Below, piece after piece: positions 36,235-48,700 of a DNA stretch of 64,000 bases (positions are counted from its first letter, which is position 1; each line of letters begins with the position of its first letter). The notes beneath the pieces were generated by a model that worked only from the letters and a program-made list of their open reading frames with translations, ran no database searches and was not told the DNA's origin. The stretch spans positions 16,666,001 to 16,730,000 of the forward strand of contig NC_135055.1 of NCBI RefSeq assembly GCF_051014685.1, in the 5' to 3' direction. Source of the stretch: Ptiloglossa arizonensis (Eukaryota; Arthropoda; Insecta; Hymenoptera; Colletidae). Both the position numbers and the translations under genes were made by a program.

Positions 36235-37385
36235 TGTATTTTTTTTTCTCTGTTCGTGATCCTCGCGTATGTATTGGAATTGTTTCAAGATTCTAATGCT
36301 GAGAACTTATAGAACAGACTCTAATGAGAATAGTTACTCGAGATATAACTTTCGTTTAATTTAAGTTATGCATTTGGGAGGGAATGGAACGAATAATTGA
36401 AACAATTATTTTTTTCTTTCGTGCAAATTTTTGTGCATCTATCGGAGTTGTCTCGAGGTTCTAATGCTGAGAGACTTATAATACAGATACTATGAGAAGA
36501 GATTACTCGAAGATGCGAATAATATATAAATAAAGAGGCATGGACGACAACTGTATTATACAACTACTTGTAAAAATACTTGAACTGCGGAATATACAAA
36601 TAGTACTTTCCCAACTCCGTTTAGGATTACGCTGCTACAATGTCGATGACATTGCTACAGGATCTAAGGTCCTCAAAGAACGCGACCATAATTTCAAGCG
36701 TCGACGATTTACGGACTACTCTCTAATACTCTAACCCTCGTATCTTCCAAAGTCAATTTAACACACTAAAGATTTCTATTTGCAAATTCTCGTACATCTG
36801 TCAAAATTGTCTTAAGACTTATGCTGGAGGGCTACTTACAGCACAGGGCATTTACAAAAATTGTAATAATAATCTTAAACGTCAACTATTCACAAGTTAC
36901 TCTTACCTAAATAAATCGACCCAAAAATGTTACTAACCCTTTCTATCCTCCAAATTGAATTCAACACGTCAGAGTTTCCACATTAGAATCATAGTAACCT
37001 AATCCAGACCACTCTTGAAGGACTACATACAACATTGACAATTTATATCAATCGTAATAATAATTTTAAACGTCAACTATTCACAAGATACTCTTACCCA
37101 AATAAATCGCTCCAAAATGTTACTAACCCTTTCTATCCTCCAAATTGAATTCAACACGTCAGAGTTTCCACATTAGAATCATAGTTACCTAATCCAGACC
37201 ACTCTTGAAGGACTACATACAGCACAGTCCATTTACAACAATCGTAATAATAATCTCAAAATTCACAAGATACTCTTACCCAAATAAATCGACCCAAAAT
37301 CTTACCAACGCTCGCACCGTCTAAATAGAATTGAACACGTCAGTGTTTTCACCTCACAATTACAGTCACCGTTAGAATAGTTCCC
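36235..37385. repeat. Tandem array, 180-190-bp unit, about 5-6 copies
   Basis: ctaaccctttctatcctcc is at 36933 and 37123, with a degraded version near 37303. Left copies near 36260 and 36430 share the attctaatgctgagag core, which becomes acttatgctggaggg near 36810. The left part is G-rich (36361-36540: 39 G, 20 C) and the right part C-rich (36901-37080: 15 G, 42 C). Confidence 0.85.
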
Positions 37386-37959
37386 TGGAGTGTCATCAAC
37401 CAACCGACACAATAGTCCCCGTAACGCGGTGTAAACGCGAACCGCGTCCAAGTCCCCGTAAATTTGTTTAGACCCCCTACTTTCGCGTGGGTGGCACGTT
37501 TCCAAGCGGCGTGCACGGTTTTAAAGAAGCCACGGCGACGAAACGCTTTGCAGAATCAGAGTGCAGCCGGGCTAGGATAGAATAGGGTAATTTGGGGGTT
37601 GGTACGTCCACGGAATGCGAAACGAAGTCAGCTGCCGGGCTGCGCAATCGTCCGGCCTCGAGTCTCTTTGCCATCGCTTCCGAGTTCCGCACGGCCAATT
37701 TCACCGTGGCAAAAGAACCAGGGGCACAATGCCCCCGCCCGATGCTCTCGAAAGCGTGCTGGAGCGGCTGTCGCGTGTACCGACCGGCACACGTGACATC
37801 GTGACGTCGCCAGAGACTATTTATTCCCAGAGCCAACAACGTTCCTTCCCTTTATCATCGCGAATTTAGCTTCCTACCTCTCCGGTATCTTTGTTCTCCT
37901 CTTCCTTTGTTCCTTTCCGGACACGGTAACGTTCCTACCGAGTTCTTCCATCGGGATTG
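37386..37959. other. CpG-rich unique DNA
   Basis: Four overlapping frames of 65-120 codons on both strands cover 37477-37869; such mutual overlap comes from high GC, and none is recognised. Confidence 0.5.
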
Positions 37960-38440
37960 TAACAGCCTGAAGGATAGGTACGGGAAAGGACTTTTTTTTC
38001 GTGTTTTATGGGCATAGAAATTGGTTTAGATAACGTGCGGATACTTAAGAGTAGGAATTAAGACACAGTTCCGAGGACGAGTTAACGGCAACCTTCGAGA
38101 GGGACCATTTTTCGTGTTCGCGGGTACAGAAATTGTTTTACGTAATATACGAATAATTACAAACGAGAAAAATAATCGATTGTAACGCGACTGGTCTAAC
38201 TAACGATAACCTTCAACGGGGGGCCATTTTTGGTATTCACAGGGAATGGAACACGCGTTACGCAATACACGAACACCTCAAAGTACAGAAAAGTAACCGT
38301 TCCGCTCTACCGCGATTTACCAAGATAAACGACGAGCTTCGAAGTGGGACCATTTTTGGTAATCGTCGGAATAGAAAGTAACGTAACACGTGGAAAGCTA
38401 GTATCTTCGTTTCTTTATATTCTTCTATAAAACGTTCCAA
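37960..38440. repeat. Tandem array, 115-123-bp unit, 4 copies
   Basis: A gggaccattttt or related block occurs at about 37987, 38102, 38222 and 38345, each followed by an agaaattg or aatagaaag segment and acg-rich words. Confidence 0.8.
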
Positions 38441-39255
38441 TCCGACACACGCGCATCCTCACGATCAAAGAAATAATAATTCGACTCACCCGACCAATCA
38501 CGCTCTTCTTACCATTTCTGGTACTCTTCGTAGGAAATTTTGCCACACGAGCCATGGCCTGGTCCCGTCCTCGCGTTTCTCCAACGACTGGAAGACTGAC
38601 GAGTCGAGGAACGTTGAAGGTCCTTTCGTTCCAACCCCGTTTCTATTTACATTACAATTCCGCGATGTTGACGAAAACTACCACGGTCGAAATTTACCGG
38701 GAACTCGAAGGGCATCGCCGCGTTGTTATTACCGGTAGTGTTCCCCAGCGGGTTTCTGGGATCAAGTCGGGTCCCGAATGAGAATTGAAACGCGCGTGAA
38801 ACCGCAAATGCGGTTTAGACGGTGCCGGGAGGCGTACGTCGGCGTCTCTGTTTGCATCAAACGCGTCATATAAATGCGTATTGGGCTGTACGCTTAATGG
38901 CGAGTGTCGCGCTGAATATACGGCCTCCGCGGCCCACACACCGCGCAACGCCGGACACACTTGCCGCAATTTTATCGTCGGTAAAGAAGCCACTGTGCAT
39001 AAACGATCGGGCCGCTGCTCACTGACCTCGTACACCTGGCTGACCATCGCGTCGGACTCTGTCAAGTTTCCGCGCGTCCGCGCGCGCCTTCCTGCCCGTC
39101 CAGGATATTGCGATCTCGCGTCGGGAAAGGGACGCTACCGGCGTCGGTCACGAACCGTCGAAATGCGCTTATTAACGCCGACTACCGATCTACCACGATA
39201 AATTCGAGGGAGGTGAAAAAAACGAGGAAACCGACGCGCGATGCAACCTCGTCCT
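38441..39255. other. C/A-rich flank then CpG-rich unique DNA
   Basis: No gene seen; overlapping frames at 38554-39201 occur on both strands and have no recognised motif. Confidence 0.5.
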
Positions 39256-39680
39256 GTCGGCCTACTAACGAGCTATCTCTTTGCAAATCTTTCGGCGAAA
39301 GAAAAATTCATTTCGGTCGTTGGTGGGTAGGTGAAGTTGTGGTGTGTAAATTTAGGGGACTGAGGAAATGTAGGAATGCTCGATTGTGTTATTGCATGGT
39401 CAAAATTCTTGTAATAAAGTGTGTTGTGTAATCTCGTTTCGTAGGCCTAAAACGAGCAATCTGTTTACGAATCTTTAGGTAAAAGAAAAATTCATTTCGA
39501 TCATTGGTGGGTAGGTAAAGTTGTGGTGTGTAAATTTAGGGGACTGAGGAAATGTAGGAACGCTCGATTGTGTTATTGCATGGTCAAAATTCTTGTAATA
39601 AACTGTGTAGTGTAATCTCGTTTCGTAGGCCTAAAACGAGCAATCTGTTTAGGAATCTTTAGGAGAATGAAAATTTGTGT
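39256..39680. repeat. 184-bp tandem duplication, high identity
   Basis: Two nearly identical copies are offset by 184 bases (39302 and 39486 at aaaaattcatttcg), with a partial third start at about 39625. Over ttggtgggtaggt to gtaatctcgtttcg I see only a handful of differences, so this looks recent. The strand is strongly G-rich (39301-39420: 37 G, 9 C). Confidence 0.95.
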
Positions 39681-40828
39681 TCAGTCGTATCAAGTTCAAA
39701 GAATATTCCGCGTCGAGAAATGTTCGGAAGATTAATATTTCGTGAGACATTTCACAATTTTTGTAAGTTGAGCTATCTTCTCACTTTATCAAAGAAGATG
39801 TTCGAACGATCTGCTTTCGCATAATAGTACGTACATTGTTTTTTTATGTTTTTCATCAAGGATTTACCGTGGTGATTGTTTACATTCGAAACTCGTTCCT
39901 TCGAATTTTCTACAGAAACAAAAAACACGAGGTACCTCCATTTCTTCAAAAAAGTGCACGTGCACTTCTCGAGTGCATCGTTGCACTTATAAAAAAAAGC
40001 GCAGTCGTAATAAAACAGGCATTCTCCCAGCGACTATTTTTCCCGAGACCTTTGTATATTTATCATTACGGAAGGAAATCGTTCTCCAGCAATTTACACA
40101 AAATTACAAGCATTTCCAAATCACTCTCGCAAATAAACCAGGTGTTCGAATCTCCAATTTCCTGACCTACATTTCCACGACCTTAGTAATCCTAAGAAAA
40201 ACTTGAACAGAGTTTCGAAATTCGTTCACAGATTTCAAGGATTGTCTGCGCCACTAGGTGGGTCGAGACAGACCCGAGGATCGCGCCACCTTAAAGGAAA
40301 CTCCATTCCGGTTTCCCGGCCGGTTGGAAAGAAGCGCGTTAGGGTCGAAAGATCGCGGTATCGTGCACAGAGGAGCGTGCAGTTGTACGCGCCCCGACTC
40401 GCTCGATATTGCGGCCGCGAATCAGAACAGAACAAGCGAGCGCAACTCGCGAAACAATAGCGCGGTCTGGGGGATCGGCTTACGTGCGTAGTAGGTACGT
40501 ACGTTTCGCTCGTTGTGTGTCTCCGTGACCGAGGAAAGGCAGCGTCATTAGGAAGTCGACTCGACTAATTAAGCTTTAATTGAATGCAAAGCCGCGGAGT
40601 GGCGGCTGCCGAAGGAAGACGGAGACGAGTAACGTCGACGAAAGGGGGACAGAACGCGAACGAACGAGGTGAACGAAGAGCGTCGAGGAACGAAAGAACG
40701 AGAGTTGCATGCAACAGACGAGGGCACGAGCGCGCTTGCGCGCGCCAGAACGAGCGCGCATGCGCGTTACGCGCGTTCGCTCGGGGCTGGACTCGGGTCT
40801 CTGCGCGCGGAAACAAGACGAATGGCAA
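39681..40828. other. AT-rich C/A flank, then CpG-rich unique DNA
   Basis: Positions 40081-40200 have 12 G and 33 C, the opposite of the duplication to the left. From 40240 the DNA is CpG-rich, with gaacga words at 40655-40705 and alternating gcgc words at 40733-40775. No gene seen. Confidence 0.5.
40260..40275. repeat. GGGTC-N6-GACCC copy 5
   Basis: Perfect five-base arms around the loop gagaca, extending by one more base pair on neither side. Loop sequence differs from copies 1, 3 and 4. Confidence 0.5.
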
Positions 40829-40890
40829 TTTTCTTAATTACCATGCTAATTGTCATAATTACGGAGCCGTATTATGGTAATGAGATGTGA
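40829..40890. promoter_or_regulatory. Clustered TAATTA/TAATTG sites
   Basis: Two TAATTA-type cores and one TAATTG occur in about 40 bases, with inverted ATTACCAT (40837-40844) and ATGGTAAT (40874-40881) around them. They sit in an AT-rich island inside CpG-rich DNA, as in many homeobox-bound enhancers. Function is inference. Confidence 0.25.
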
Positions 40891-42330
40891 CAGGAAGAAA
40901 CACAACGTGGCAACTATTCTTCCTCGGTAACGATACGTTCGATATTGCCTCCGCTCGCGAGAGCACGCGTCATGCACACGACGAAATTGTCTATGGATGT
41001 ATTCGTGTGTGCGTGTGTGTATGTGTATGTGCGTGAAACGTGCACGCGCGAAATACGCTCTCGTAGGTGAACTTCCTGTTGTCGTGTCTGGCCGCAGTGA
41101 TGGGTGCAGGCCGGTGCATCAGATACCGAAGATTGCACCGGTTGCATCGGGACGTCTCTCGCTATCGATACCGCGCCTGCGCCGTTAGATCGCGAGCTAA
41201 ATTGAAAATTAGCCCCGCGTCTAGCGCGTGGGTACACTAGGCCCCGATAAACAATCGAGGGGTCCTAGAACTCGCGGTTTCGATTAACCACGACGCGCGT
41301 TTCGAGCACGTAATTCGTCGAGGGTTTACCGCCCGGTATACTTATTATCGTTGGGTCTTGTTCTTCTTTTTTTTTTTATATTTGTTCTATCGAGGGAGCT
41401 GATCTTCCGTGGAATATAATCGCGATAAGTAAATTGAACGACGACGAGGAAGAGATCGAGGTCGTTAACTTTTATACGGGGGTGGGTGCGTTCGAAGAGG
41501 GTGGTTTAGGTTTCGATATTTGGACGACTATGGTTGTACAGAATCGAACTAAGATTCCAAGACTCGAATCGAGAAGAAAGATATGTACGATAAGGAAATT
41601 GCATCGCATGCCTCGTTTTCGAGAATGCGTAATACGTGTACACCTAATCGATTACTGGTATTAATGTTAATCAATAACTGTGAAGTTACTGATTCATTAC
41701 CTACGACTATTGTGATTATCTTTGTAAAGGATACAATGGCAGGCAGTGTTTACTATCAGGACTATCATTTATGCGAACGATAGTAACTGTCAGTTTCTAT
41801 GGAACGAGCGATATGATGCGATGAATCAACGTGGAGTATACAGATACGATTTTTGCATCGAGAGTGTTCATTGTGTTCGTAACAATGATTTATTAGAGAT
41901 AAGTATTGTACGAGTCAACGCGAGGCTAACGTGTCTTCGATACGTTTATAAATATATAAATGTAAATATACGATTAATATTCTTACGTGAAAATAATTTT
42001 GAATGCAATTGTCACGGTTGATCAATCCCAGAAGAATCGAACCACGAGACATCGTGTTAAAAGCTAAGAAAATGGGATACAACTCTATCGACGTTCCTCT
42101 TACTTTCTCACGTTGGTAGAGAAATAATTATAAATAATACAAATCGTTTCGATAAATTTCACCCTATTGACAACTTGTAATTACACAGAACGGATTCTTC
42201 TGTAAAAGTAATATCGTATGAAATTGAAACAACGTTATTGTAATCGCTCACCTATTTTAATCTAATCGGAGCTCGATATATCCTATGACACGCACTTCTC
42301 GCACACTATTGCATATACGTTTCTTATATA
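40891..42330. other. Unique DNA
   Basis: No gene seen. A GT-rich tract occupies 41008-41034. Positions 41461-41540 are G-rich and 42121-42300 C-rich, another left-to-right switch. Confidence 0.45.
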
Positions 42331-42362
42331 CGTGTTTTTTTTTCTTTTTTTTTTTTTTGCAG
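42331..42362 (+). promoter_or_regulatory. Strong splice-acceptor-like sequence
   Basis: About 25 bases of almost pure T end in TGCAG at 42358-42362. This is an excellent match to a 3' splice site, but similar T-tract plus CAG combinations arise by chance in AT-rich DNA. Confidence 0.2.
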
Positions 42363-42635
42363 TTCCGTGTAGATGGTACGTGTAGAACGGCACGTCGTTC
42401 GATAAATTACACTTTATACTTTCGTGCGTCGTATTCCCTTTTAAATACAATCTTTGTGACCAACGTCTTTCCATTTGGATTAATGACGTTCCACGGTGAA
42501 GAATGCGAATATTCTATTATCTCAAGCGTCTTTCTATTAGTTCGGATAACGACGGTTCTTCTGCACATATCTCAGATTACAATTTACTTTCCCCTCGAGT
42601 CACTTAAATCGCTATTAAACGTATCTTGGCAGTGA
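42363..42635 (+). other. Open stretch after the acceptor-like site
   Basis: A 90-codon open stretch begins directly after the CAG and ends at TGA 42633-42635. It has no motif, family resemblance or clear donor partner, and its start in the same phase as the T-tract may be coincidence. It could be a terminal exon of a diverged gene, a non-coding exon, or nothing. Confidence 0.1.
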
Positions 42636-42813
42636 GCAATTAATGAAACTGAGACCGAGCCATCGGGAGCGTGCATCATACCGTCATACGTGTCCTTGCA
42701 CAGTCACGCACGGTGCAACGGATGCACTGAAAGTCAACCTTCGGTGCCAACTGCTTCCATTCGCAGTTCCCAGAGGCCCTGACTCGGTACCCTAAAAACA
42801 CCGACACGTGCTC
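42636..42813. other. Unique DNA
   Basis: No feature seen. Confidence 0.5.
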
Positions 42814-43221
42814 GACCGCGGTCAGACAATCGCTAGAAGAGATTAAACCGTGCATAGACTTAACGATAATCGATGGATGTTCCGCAGCTTCGTTTCTACC
42901 GATTGTGGAAGATCGAGTCGTTCGTAACAAAAATTGTATTACGAATATCGACCGCGGTCAGACAATGACTGGAAGAGATGAAACCGTGCATAGACTTAAC
43001 GATAATCGATGGATGTTCCATAGCTTCGTTTCTAACGATTGTGGAAGATCGAGTAGTTTGTAACAAAAATTGTTTTACGAATATCGACCGCGATCAGACA
43101 ATGGCTAGAAGAGATTAAACCGTGCATAGACTTAACGATAATCGATGGATGTTCCGCAGCTTCGTTTCTACCGATTGTGGAAGATCGAGTAGTTTGTAAT
43201 AAAAATTGTAATATTACGAAT
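42814..43221. repeat. Tandem array, exact 136-bp unit, 3 copies
   Basis: Units start at 42814, 42950 and 43086, each at a gaccgcggtc or gaccgcgatc block. Copies share cgtgcatagacttaacgata, cgatggatgttcc and gattgtggaagatcgag with few differences. The start word is a perfect palindrome in copies 1 and 2. Confidence 0.97.
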
Positions 43222-43449
43222 ATCGTGTTACGGAAAAGCTTTGTTAAAAATCGACGATTTTCTTCAAACTTTACGTATTCGTAGATTAATTAATTTTCAT
43301 CGTTAAGTCTGTATGGCGCTGGTTCTGGAATTATTATTTCAATGGGACAATTTTGTTTCGAAGGTCACATTTTGCGACATTCAATGTCACTGATGTATTT
43401 GTTTAGAATGTAAAAACACAGATTTTGTTGTTGTGATACTGTAGCTTTG
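43222..43449. other. G/T-rich spacer
   Basis: No gene seen. A hand count of 43321-43440 gives 24 G and 14 C, in contrast to the C-rich array to the right. Confidence 0.5.
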
Positions 43450-44190
43450 AAAATTCAAATTCAAGTGACAAAACAAAATCCCAAACGCTTTCCACGATTT
43501 CTACTCTAAAAATTTCCTTCTATCGTCTCTCTGACGTCGACTAAGACTATTAAATAATAAACTATAATGATAAAACCACTGTTAAACAATTTCGGTCGAC
43601 CTCTATGCAAACTAGATTCCAAAATAAAATTCCCAAGAGCTTTCTATAGTTTCTACTCCAAAAATTTCCCTCCAAAAGAAGTTAGATCTGCATCGACGTC
43701 GACTACAATTATCAAATAATAAACTATAATAACAAAATCGCTATTAAATAATTTTGGATCGATTTCGATGCAAACTAGATTCCAAAATAAAATTCCAAAG
43801 AGCTTTCTATAGTTTCTACTCCAAAAATTTCCCTCCAAAAGAAGTTAGATCTGCATCAACGTCGACTACAATTATCAAATAATAAATTATAATAACAAAA
43901 TCGCTATTAAACAATTTCGTTCGACCTCTATGCAAACTAGATTCCAAAATAAAATTCCCAAAAGTTTTCTATAGTTTCTACTCCAAAATTTTCCCTCCAA
44001 AAGAAGTTAGATCTGCATCGACGTCGACTACAATTATCAAATAATAAACTATAATAACAAAATCGCTATTAAATAATCTTGAGTCGATCTCGATGCAAAC
44101 ACTCCAAAATAAAATCCCAAAATTTTTCTACAATTACTTTAAAAATTCCTGCGACCACCTCTTCGAGAGGAGTCGAGTTTGCATCGACGT
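43450..44190. repeat. Tandem array, 160-163-bp unit, 5 copies
   Basis: attccaaaataaaattcc is at 43616, 43779 and 43941, with variants near 43456 and 44101. Units share ctatagtttctactccaaaa, gaagttagatctgcatc, cgtcgacta and aataataaactataat. The outer copies are more diverged than the middle three. Confidence 0.95.
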
Positions 44191-45129
44191 CGGTCGGGAA
44201 CAAGGTCGAATTATCTTCTTATTATCTGCGATTAATTCCGGAATGAGGAACGACGTTCGAGTCGTTAAACATCGAGCGATCGATTTCCAAACGCCCGATA
44301 CCCGATTCGCGTTGCCTCCCTTTCGTCACGGGACCGAGGTAAAAGAAAAAACGATCCTTGGTGTACCACGGGTTCTGGTCCCCCTGGTAGAAAAAGAGAG
44401 AGAGAGGGACAATTTTCAAGGGAGCACGCAATTAAAACCACCGTTGGCAATAAAGAACGGTGGCTGAACTCGTTGCACGATCGACTACCGAGTATCGCGT
44501 TAGTCCCTTTTAGTCACGGTTCGTGGTATGCCGGCGCTAATAAAACCCCCGATGGGTATAACTTGCAAATTCGAGGTGCTCGTCGGAGATAAACGGTCCC
44601 ACGCGTCCGGTTGACCCTTCCTTTACATATTTCATGATGTAACTATCGGTCTATACACGAGAGAAAAAATAGAATTCGTTTCTGCGTCTGGTCCTGAGGA
44701 AGATTATGCGTATTCGATCCGATGGTTGAATTATAATCGAATCTCGTTCATTGAATTATAATTGAATAAATTTGTGATGACTTGAAGATACGTTCTTTGA
44801 CAACGATTGTTACGTTATAATTGAAGGAAGTCAAGAGTATACGATTTTTAGAAATTTTTTAAATTGTGTAAAATTAAATAACGAATATTTTGCGTGAAAA
44901 TTTTGGACGAACAATTTCAAAACACTGGGCTTATTACTAAGAGTTAAAAGGATTTTTGGGGGGTTTTTATGGGTAGATTCTCAAGTGTATAAAACGTAAG
45001 CAATGAATGATTATTACAAGCATAAGGTTACAGATTATTTGATTATTTGAAAAAGAAAATATCAAAACTATTTTGTTTCTGATACGAATATATGTATAAA
45101 AAAGAGATGAAAATTATACTCATCAAATA
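44191..45129. other. Unique DNA
   Basis: Positions 44191-44640 are CpG-rich and hold overlapping frames on both strands (124 codons at most) without recognised motifs. Positions 44941-45000 have 18 G and 3 C, just before a C-rich array. Confidence 0.5.
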
Positions 45130-45740
45130 AGAATATTAGAATGTAGTCAAAGGTGATTTTGACAGAGACTTTTCAATTTCATCGAAGAGGATAATGACGG
45201 ATAATTATTAACAAAACCTAACATATTTCAAAAGAAGAAAACATGGAAATTATTTTCTCTTTGATAGATTAAATTCCCAAAGCATTCCCACAGAAATAAA
45301 AAAAATTCCAATGACAATATCGTGACGTAGTCAAACTTAACTTTCCCAGACTCTTCGATTCCACCGAAGAGAATAATGTAGGATAATTATCAACGAAACC
45401 TAACATATATCAAAAGAAGAAAACATGGAAATTATTTTCTCTTGAATAAATTAAACTCCCAAAGCACTCCTACAAAAATAAAGAAAAATTCCAATGACAA
45501 TATCGTGACGTAGTCAAACTTAACTTTCCCAGACTCTTCGATTCCACCGAAGAGGATAATGTAGGATAATTATCAACGAAACCTAACATATATCAAAAGA
45601 AGAAAACATGGAAATTATTTTCTCTTCCATAGATTAAATTCCCAAAGCACTCCCACGAAAATAAAAAAAATTCGAACGACAATATCTTTCCAATAACGTT
45701 CGCAAACTGTTCGATTCCACCGGAGAGGTTAATCGAGTGT
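45130..45740. repeat. Tandem array, 183-bp unit, about 3.5 copies
   Basis: cgtgacgtagtcaaactt is at 45321 and 45504; ctcttcgattccaccgaag, taggataattatcaacg and catggaaattattttctctt recur at the same offset. A diverged first copy starts near 45150. Confidence 0.95.
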
Positions 45741-48700
45741 ATCACACCTCGGATAAGAGGAATCCGGGTCAAATTACGGTGACGTCGAAGACGAGAATCG
45801 GGCGCGAATTCATTAACGAGAAACGTTCTCGGTTAATGCGACTCGACCGAATGCAAACGCGGCCAAGACAATCGCATCTCATCGTGAATAGCCCGGGCAA
45901 ATGAATACCCCTCATCCACGGCGTGGTATATGGGCCTCGTAACCATAGCTCATTTCATACCTGAAGTGAGCCCAGAAGAACGAGGACGGTGGCAAGAACG
46001 ACGAGGACGAGACGAGCGAGCGGTCTCGTCGAACTCGATGCGTGGCAGATTCGGTTCTCCAATCTTCGGCCTCGAGCACTTTCGGACTCTTCAGACGCTG
46101 CCGCCGCGCATCGAACTGTCCGTGCAAATTTCAATTTTAACTGCTAATCTGCCAGCTAATAGCCCCCCTGCTCCGTCGTCCTCCTGCCGCCTCGTCTTTT
46201 CTCCATCAACGACCCCCGTTCTCAATGCTCCGGCCTTCCTTGCTCCGCGAGTTTTTCTCTTTGCTGATCGCCGCTCGGTGAACGTTGTCCCTCGTGCCAA
46301 CGCGTTGTCGCTCGCGTCCCGACGCCCCGACGCCTCGAACTTTCTCACAGCTGGAGTTCTCGCGATCCACTCCCCGCCCGAATACCACGTCTACCAATAA
46401 TGGACGTCTGGGAAACTTACGATGGAACCAGCGAAAAATAATTTTCACTTCGAGGAAATATTGTGCATCGAGAACTCGAGAAATTGGAAATTAATTCTTG
46501 CGTTGATCGTTGTCAGTTAAATCTTGCGTCGACCGAAGTGATATGACGTTTTACAGAACCCTATATATTGTATACGTAACGAAATAATTATTGAAAGTTA
46601 AGGGTTAATACTCGGGTAGTCTTTTTGTACTTTTATTAGGAAATTTTGTATCGTTTTGTTGAAATATTGGAAAATTTCTCTGTGATTATTTATATTTGCG
46701 GGATGAAAATATGTATGGAAGGTTTTACAACGAAAGGTATAGTTAAGTGAAGTATCGATAGAAATATAGGAATATTTGATGGATAAATTGTAGGGAATAC
46801 AAAATATTTCATTGGAATTGATTTCTTAAGGTGGATACTGCTCTTTGGAAATTACAGAAAAGAATTTTTAGAAAATGTAATTACGCTTCTGAAAACATCA
46901 CTTTGTACCCATTTATTTGAGTTTCCACGTTTAAAAAAAAGATTCTTTCCGTTTACAAAAATTGTCATTGCAATCTAGATAATGAAATGATTTACACGTG
47001 CAGAAACTCTTAGGATACTTGGGTACCTAAAGATAGAAAAAAAGAAAACTAATTGTCTACGTAAGGGTTAAACAGCAACGATCTTGGAACACAAGAAACC
47101 TCGGTGAAGCCTTCGAAAGATCAGGCGGGTCGATAAAGAGAAACCATTTTTCGACACTCTTTTTCGCACCCAGGGGAGGTTCCGCCTCACAATGGGGAAC
47201 GATTAGTTCGAGTGCCTGGTTTGGAGTACTCGGAGGATTCTAAAAATATTGCTGCTATCGAAGGTAGAAAACGGTTTGAATGCCACGGAAGTTCCACGAA
47301 CAGGAAGCACTGGGAGCCTACCGCGGAGATAATTATACCTCTCGAGCTACCAAAATATTTCCAGTAAACGACTGGGGAGAAAGGTGGGGACGTCGAAGGA
47401 GACTTTGATCGCGCGATACTGCAAGCAGGGATAAAAGGGACATTTTTTTTCCACGATACGTCGCAAATGTTCGAATAACTGTCAAAAATCATTTGTCTCC
47501 TGGTTCGTTCAACGAGGGATATAGACGTAAGGAGAAGTCGTGCAATTACGGTACGAATGTTTGAAGAATAATCGAATCGGTGTCTAAAAGAAGGGCGTAC
47601 GTGACTTTCGAAATGAAATTTTCCGTAAAAAAAGAAGAACCAATTTAATGCATAAGATCGTAACAAATTGCTATTCGCGTTATTGAATTACTATTTATTT
47701 TTCAAAGTGGAAAAAATGTCTACGTTACACCAGCTGCTTCTTCAATCTGTCTAGCGAGCAATAATCTATTCTTTAATTTTTTGAAATATAATATTTATTA
47801 TGTATTGTAATATTTAATCGTAAAACTCGTAAGGTTGTTTTCGTATCGTGCTGCAGATTTGTAGTGCGCTTCGAAAAAAACAAAGTATTGAAAATTTGAG
47901 TATTCGATTCGTTTCCAAACGAAAGTATTAAAACTTGGTTGTACGTTTCTCACGATCGAATGTACCACATTTCGTTAAGATTTATCAAACGACAGTGAGA
48001 ATAAATCTGCGAGAAAAATGAAATACGAATCGGTACGTGGTACAGCTATAGTTGCATCTCACGACGTTCATCTTATGATAAATCGTCGCGTCTCCCTATA
48101 AAACCAGGGACTGCATAAATAGCAGAAATATTTTTCCCAGTGCATTATCAACGCAACGATTAATATTCCTCTTTGCGAGACGACGACGATGCTTATCCTC
48201 TTAACTTACCGCAGACTCGCGTCTTCTTCGTTTATCGACCCCTTCACCCCCTCCCTCCTCCTCTGGTTCTCTCTTCTCTTATTCGTCGCCAGCCCGATGA
48301 TTTATTGCAATATTTTGACGTGAAATATATATAGGAAAGATGAATTGACAGCCGAGTCTTTATGGGCGAAAGTTTGCCACCCTCTCGGACTGGCCAACCC
48401 CCTGGACACGACTGCACCAACCCCCACAACCACCCTCCACGACAGTTTACCGACCGATCCGGCAATTTTTTCCTAATTTGGGTATTAATCATACGATGCG
48501 ACAGAAGTTATCGGAAAAAGAGAATCGAACTACGGAAACGTAGCGAGCAAGGGTAGGGGGAGGTTGGAGGGTGTTTTTCGAGAAAATTACCGGATCGATT
48601 CACGTCCACGGTGGCTTGGAACGAGAAAGAATTTACCAATCCGGGGAAGTGTTTTCTGTAATACCCCATTAACGCTATCTTATCGAATTATCGATAGATC

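Noticed and set aside
46597..47060. ttaagggttaa at 46597 and aagggttaa near 47050 as ends of a second TTAA element
   Set aside because: Both face the same way instead of inverted, so they are not a terminal pair.
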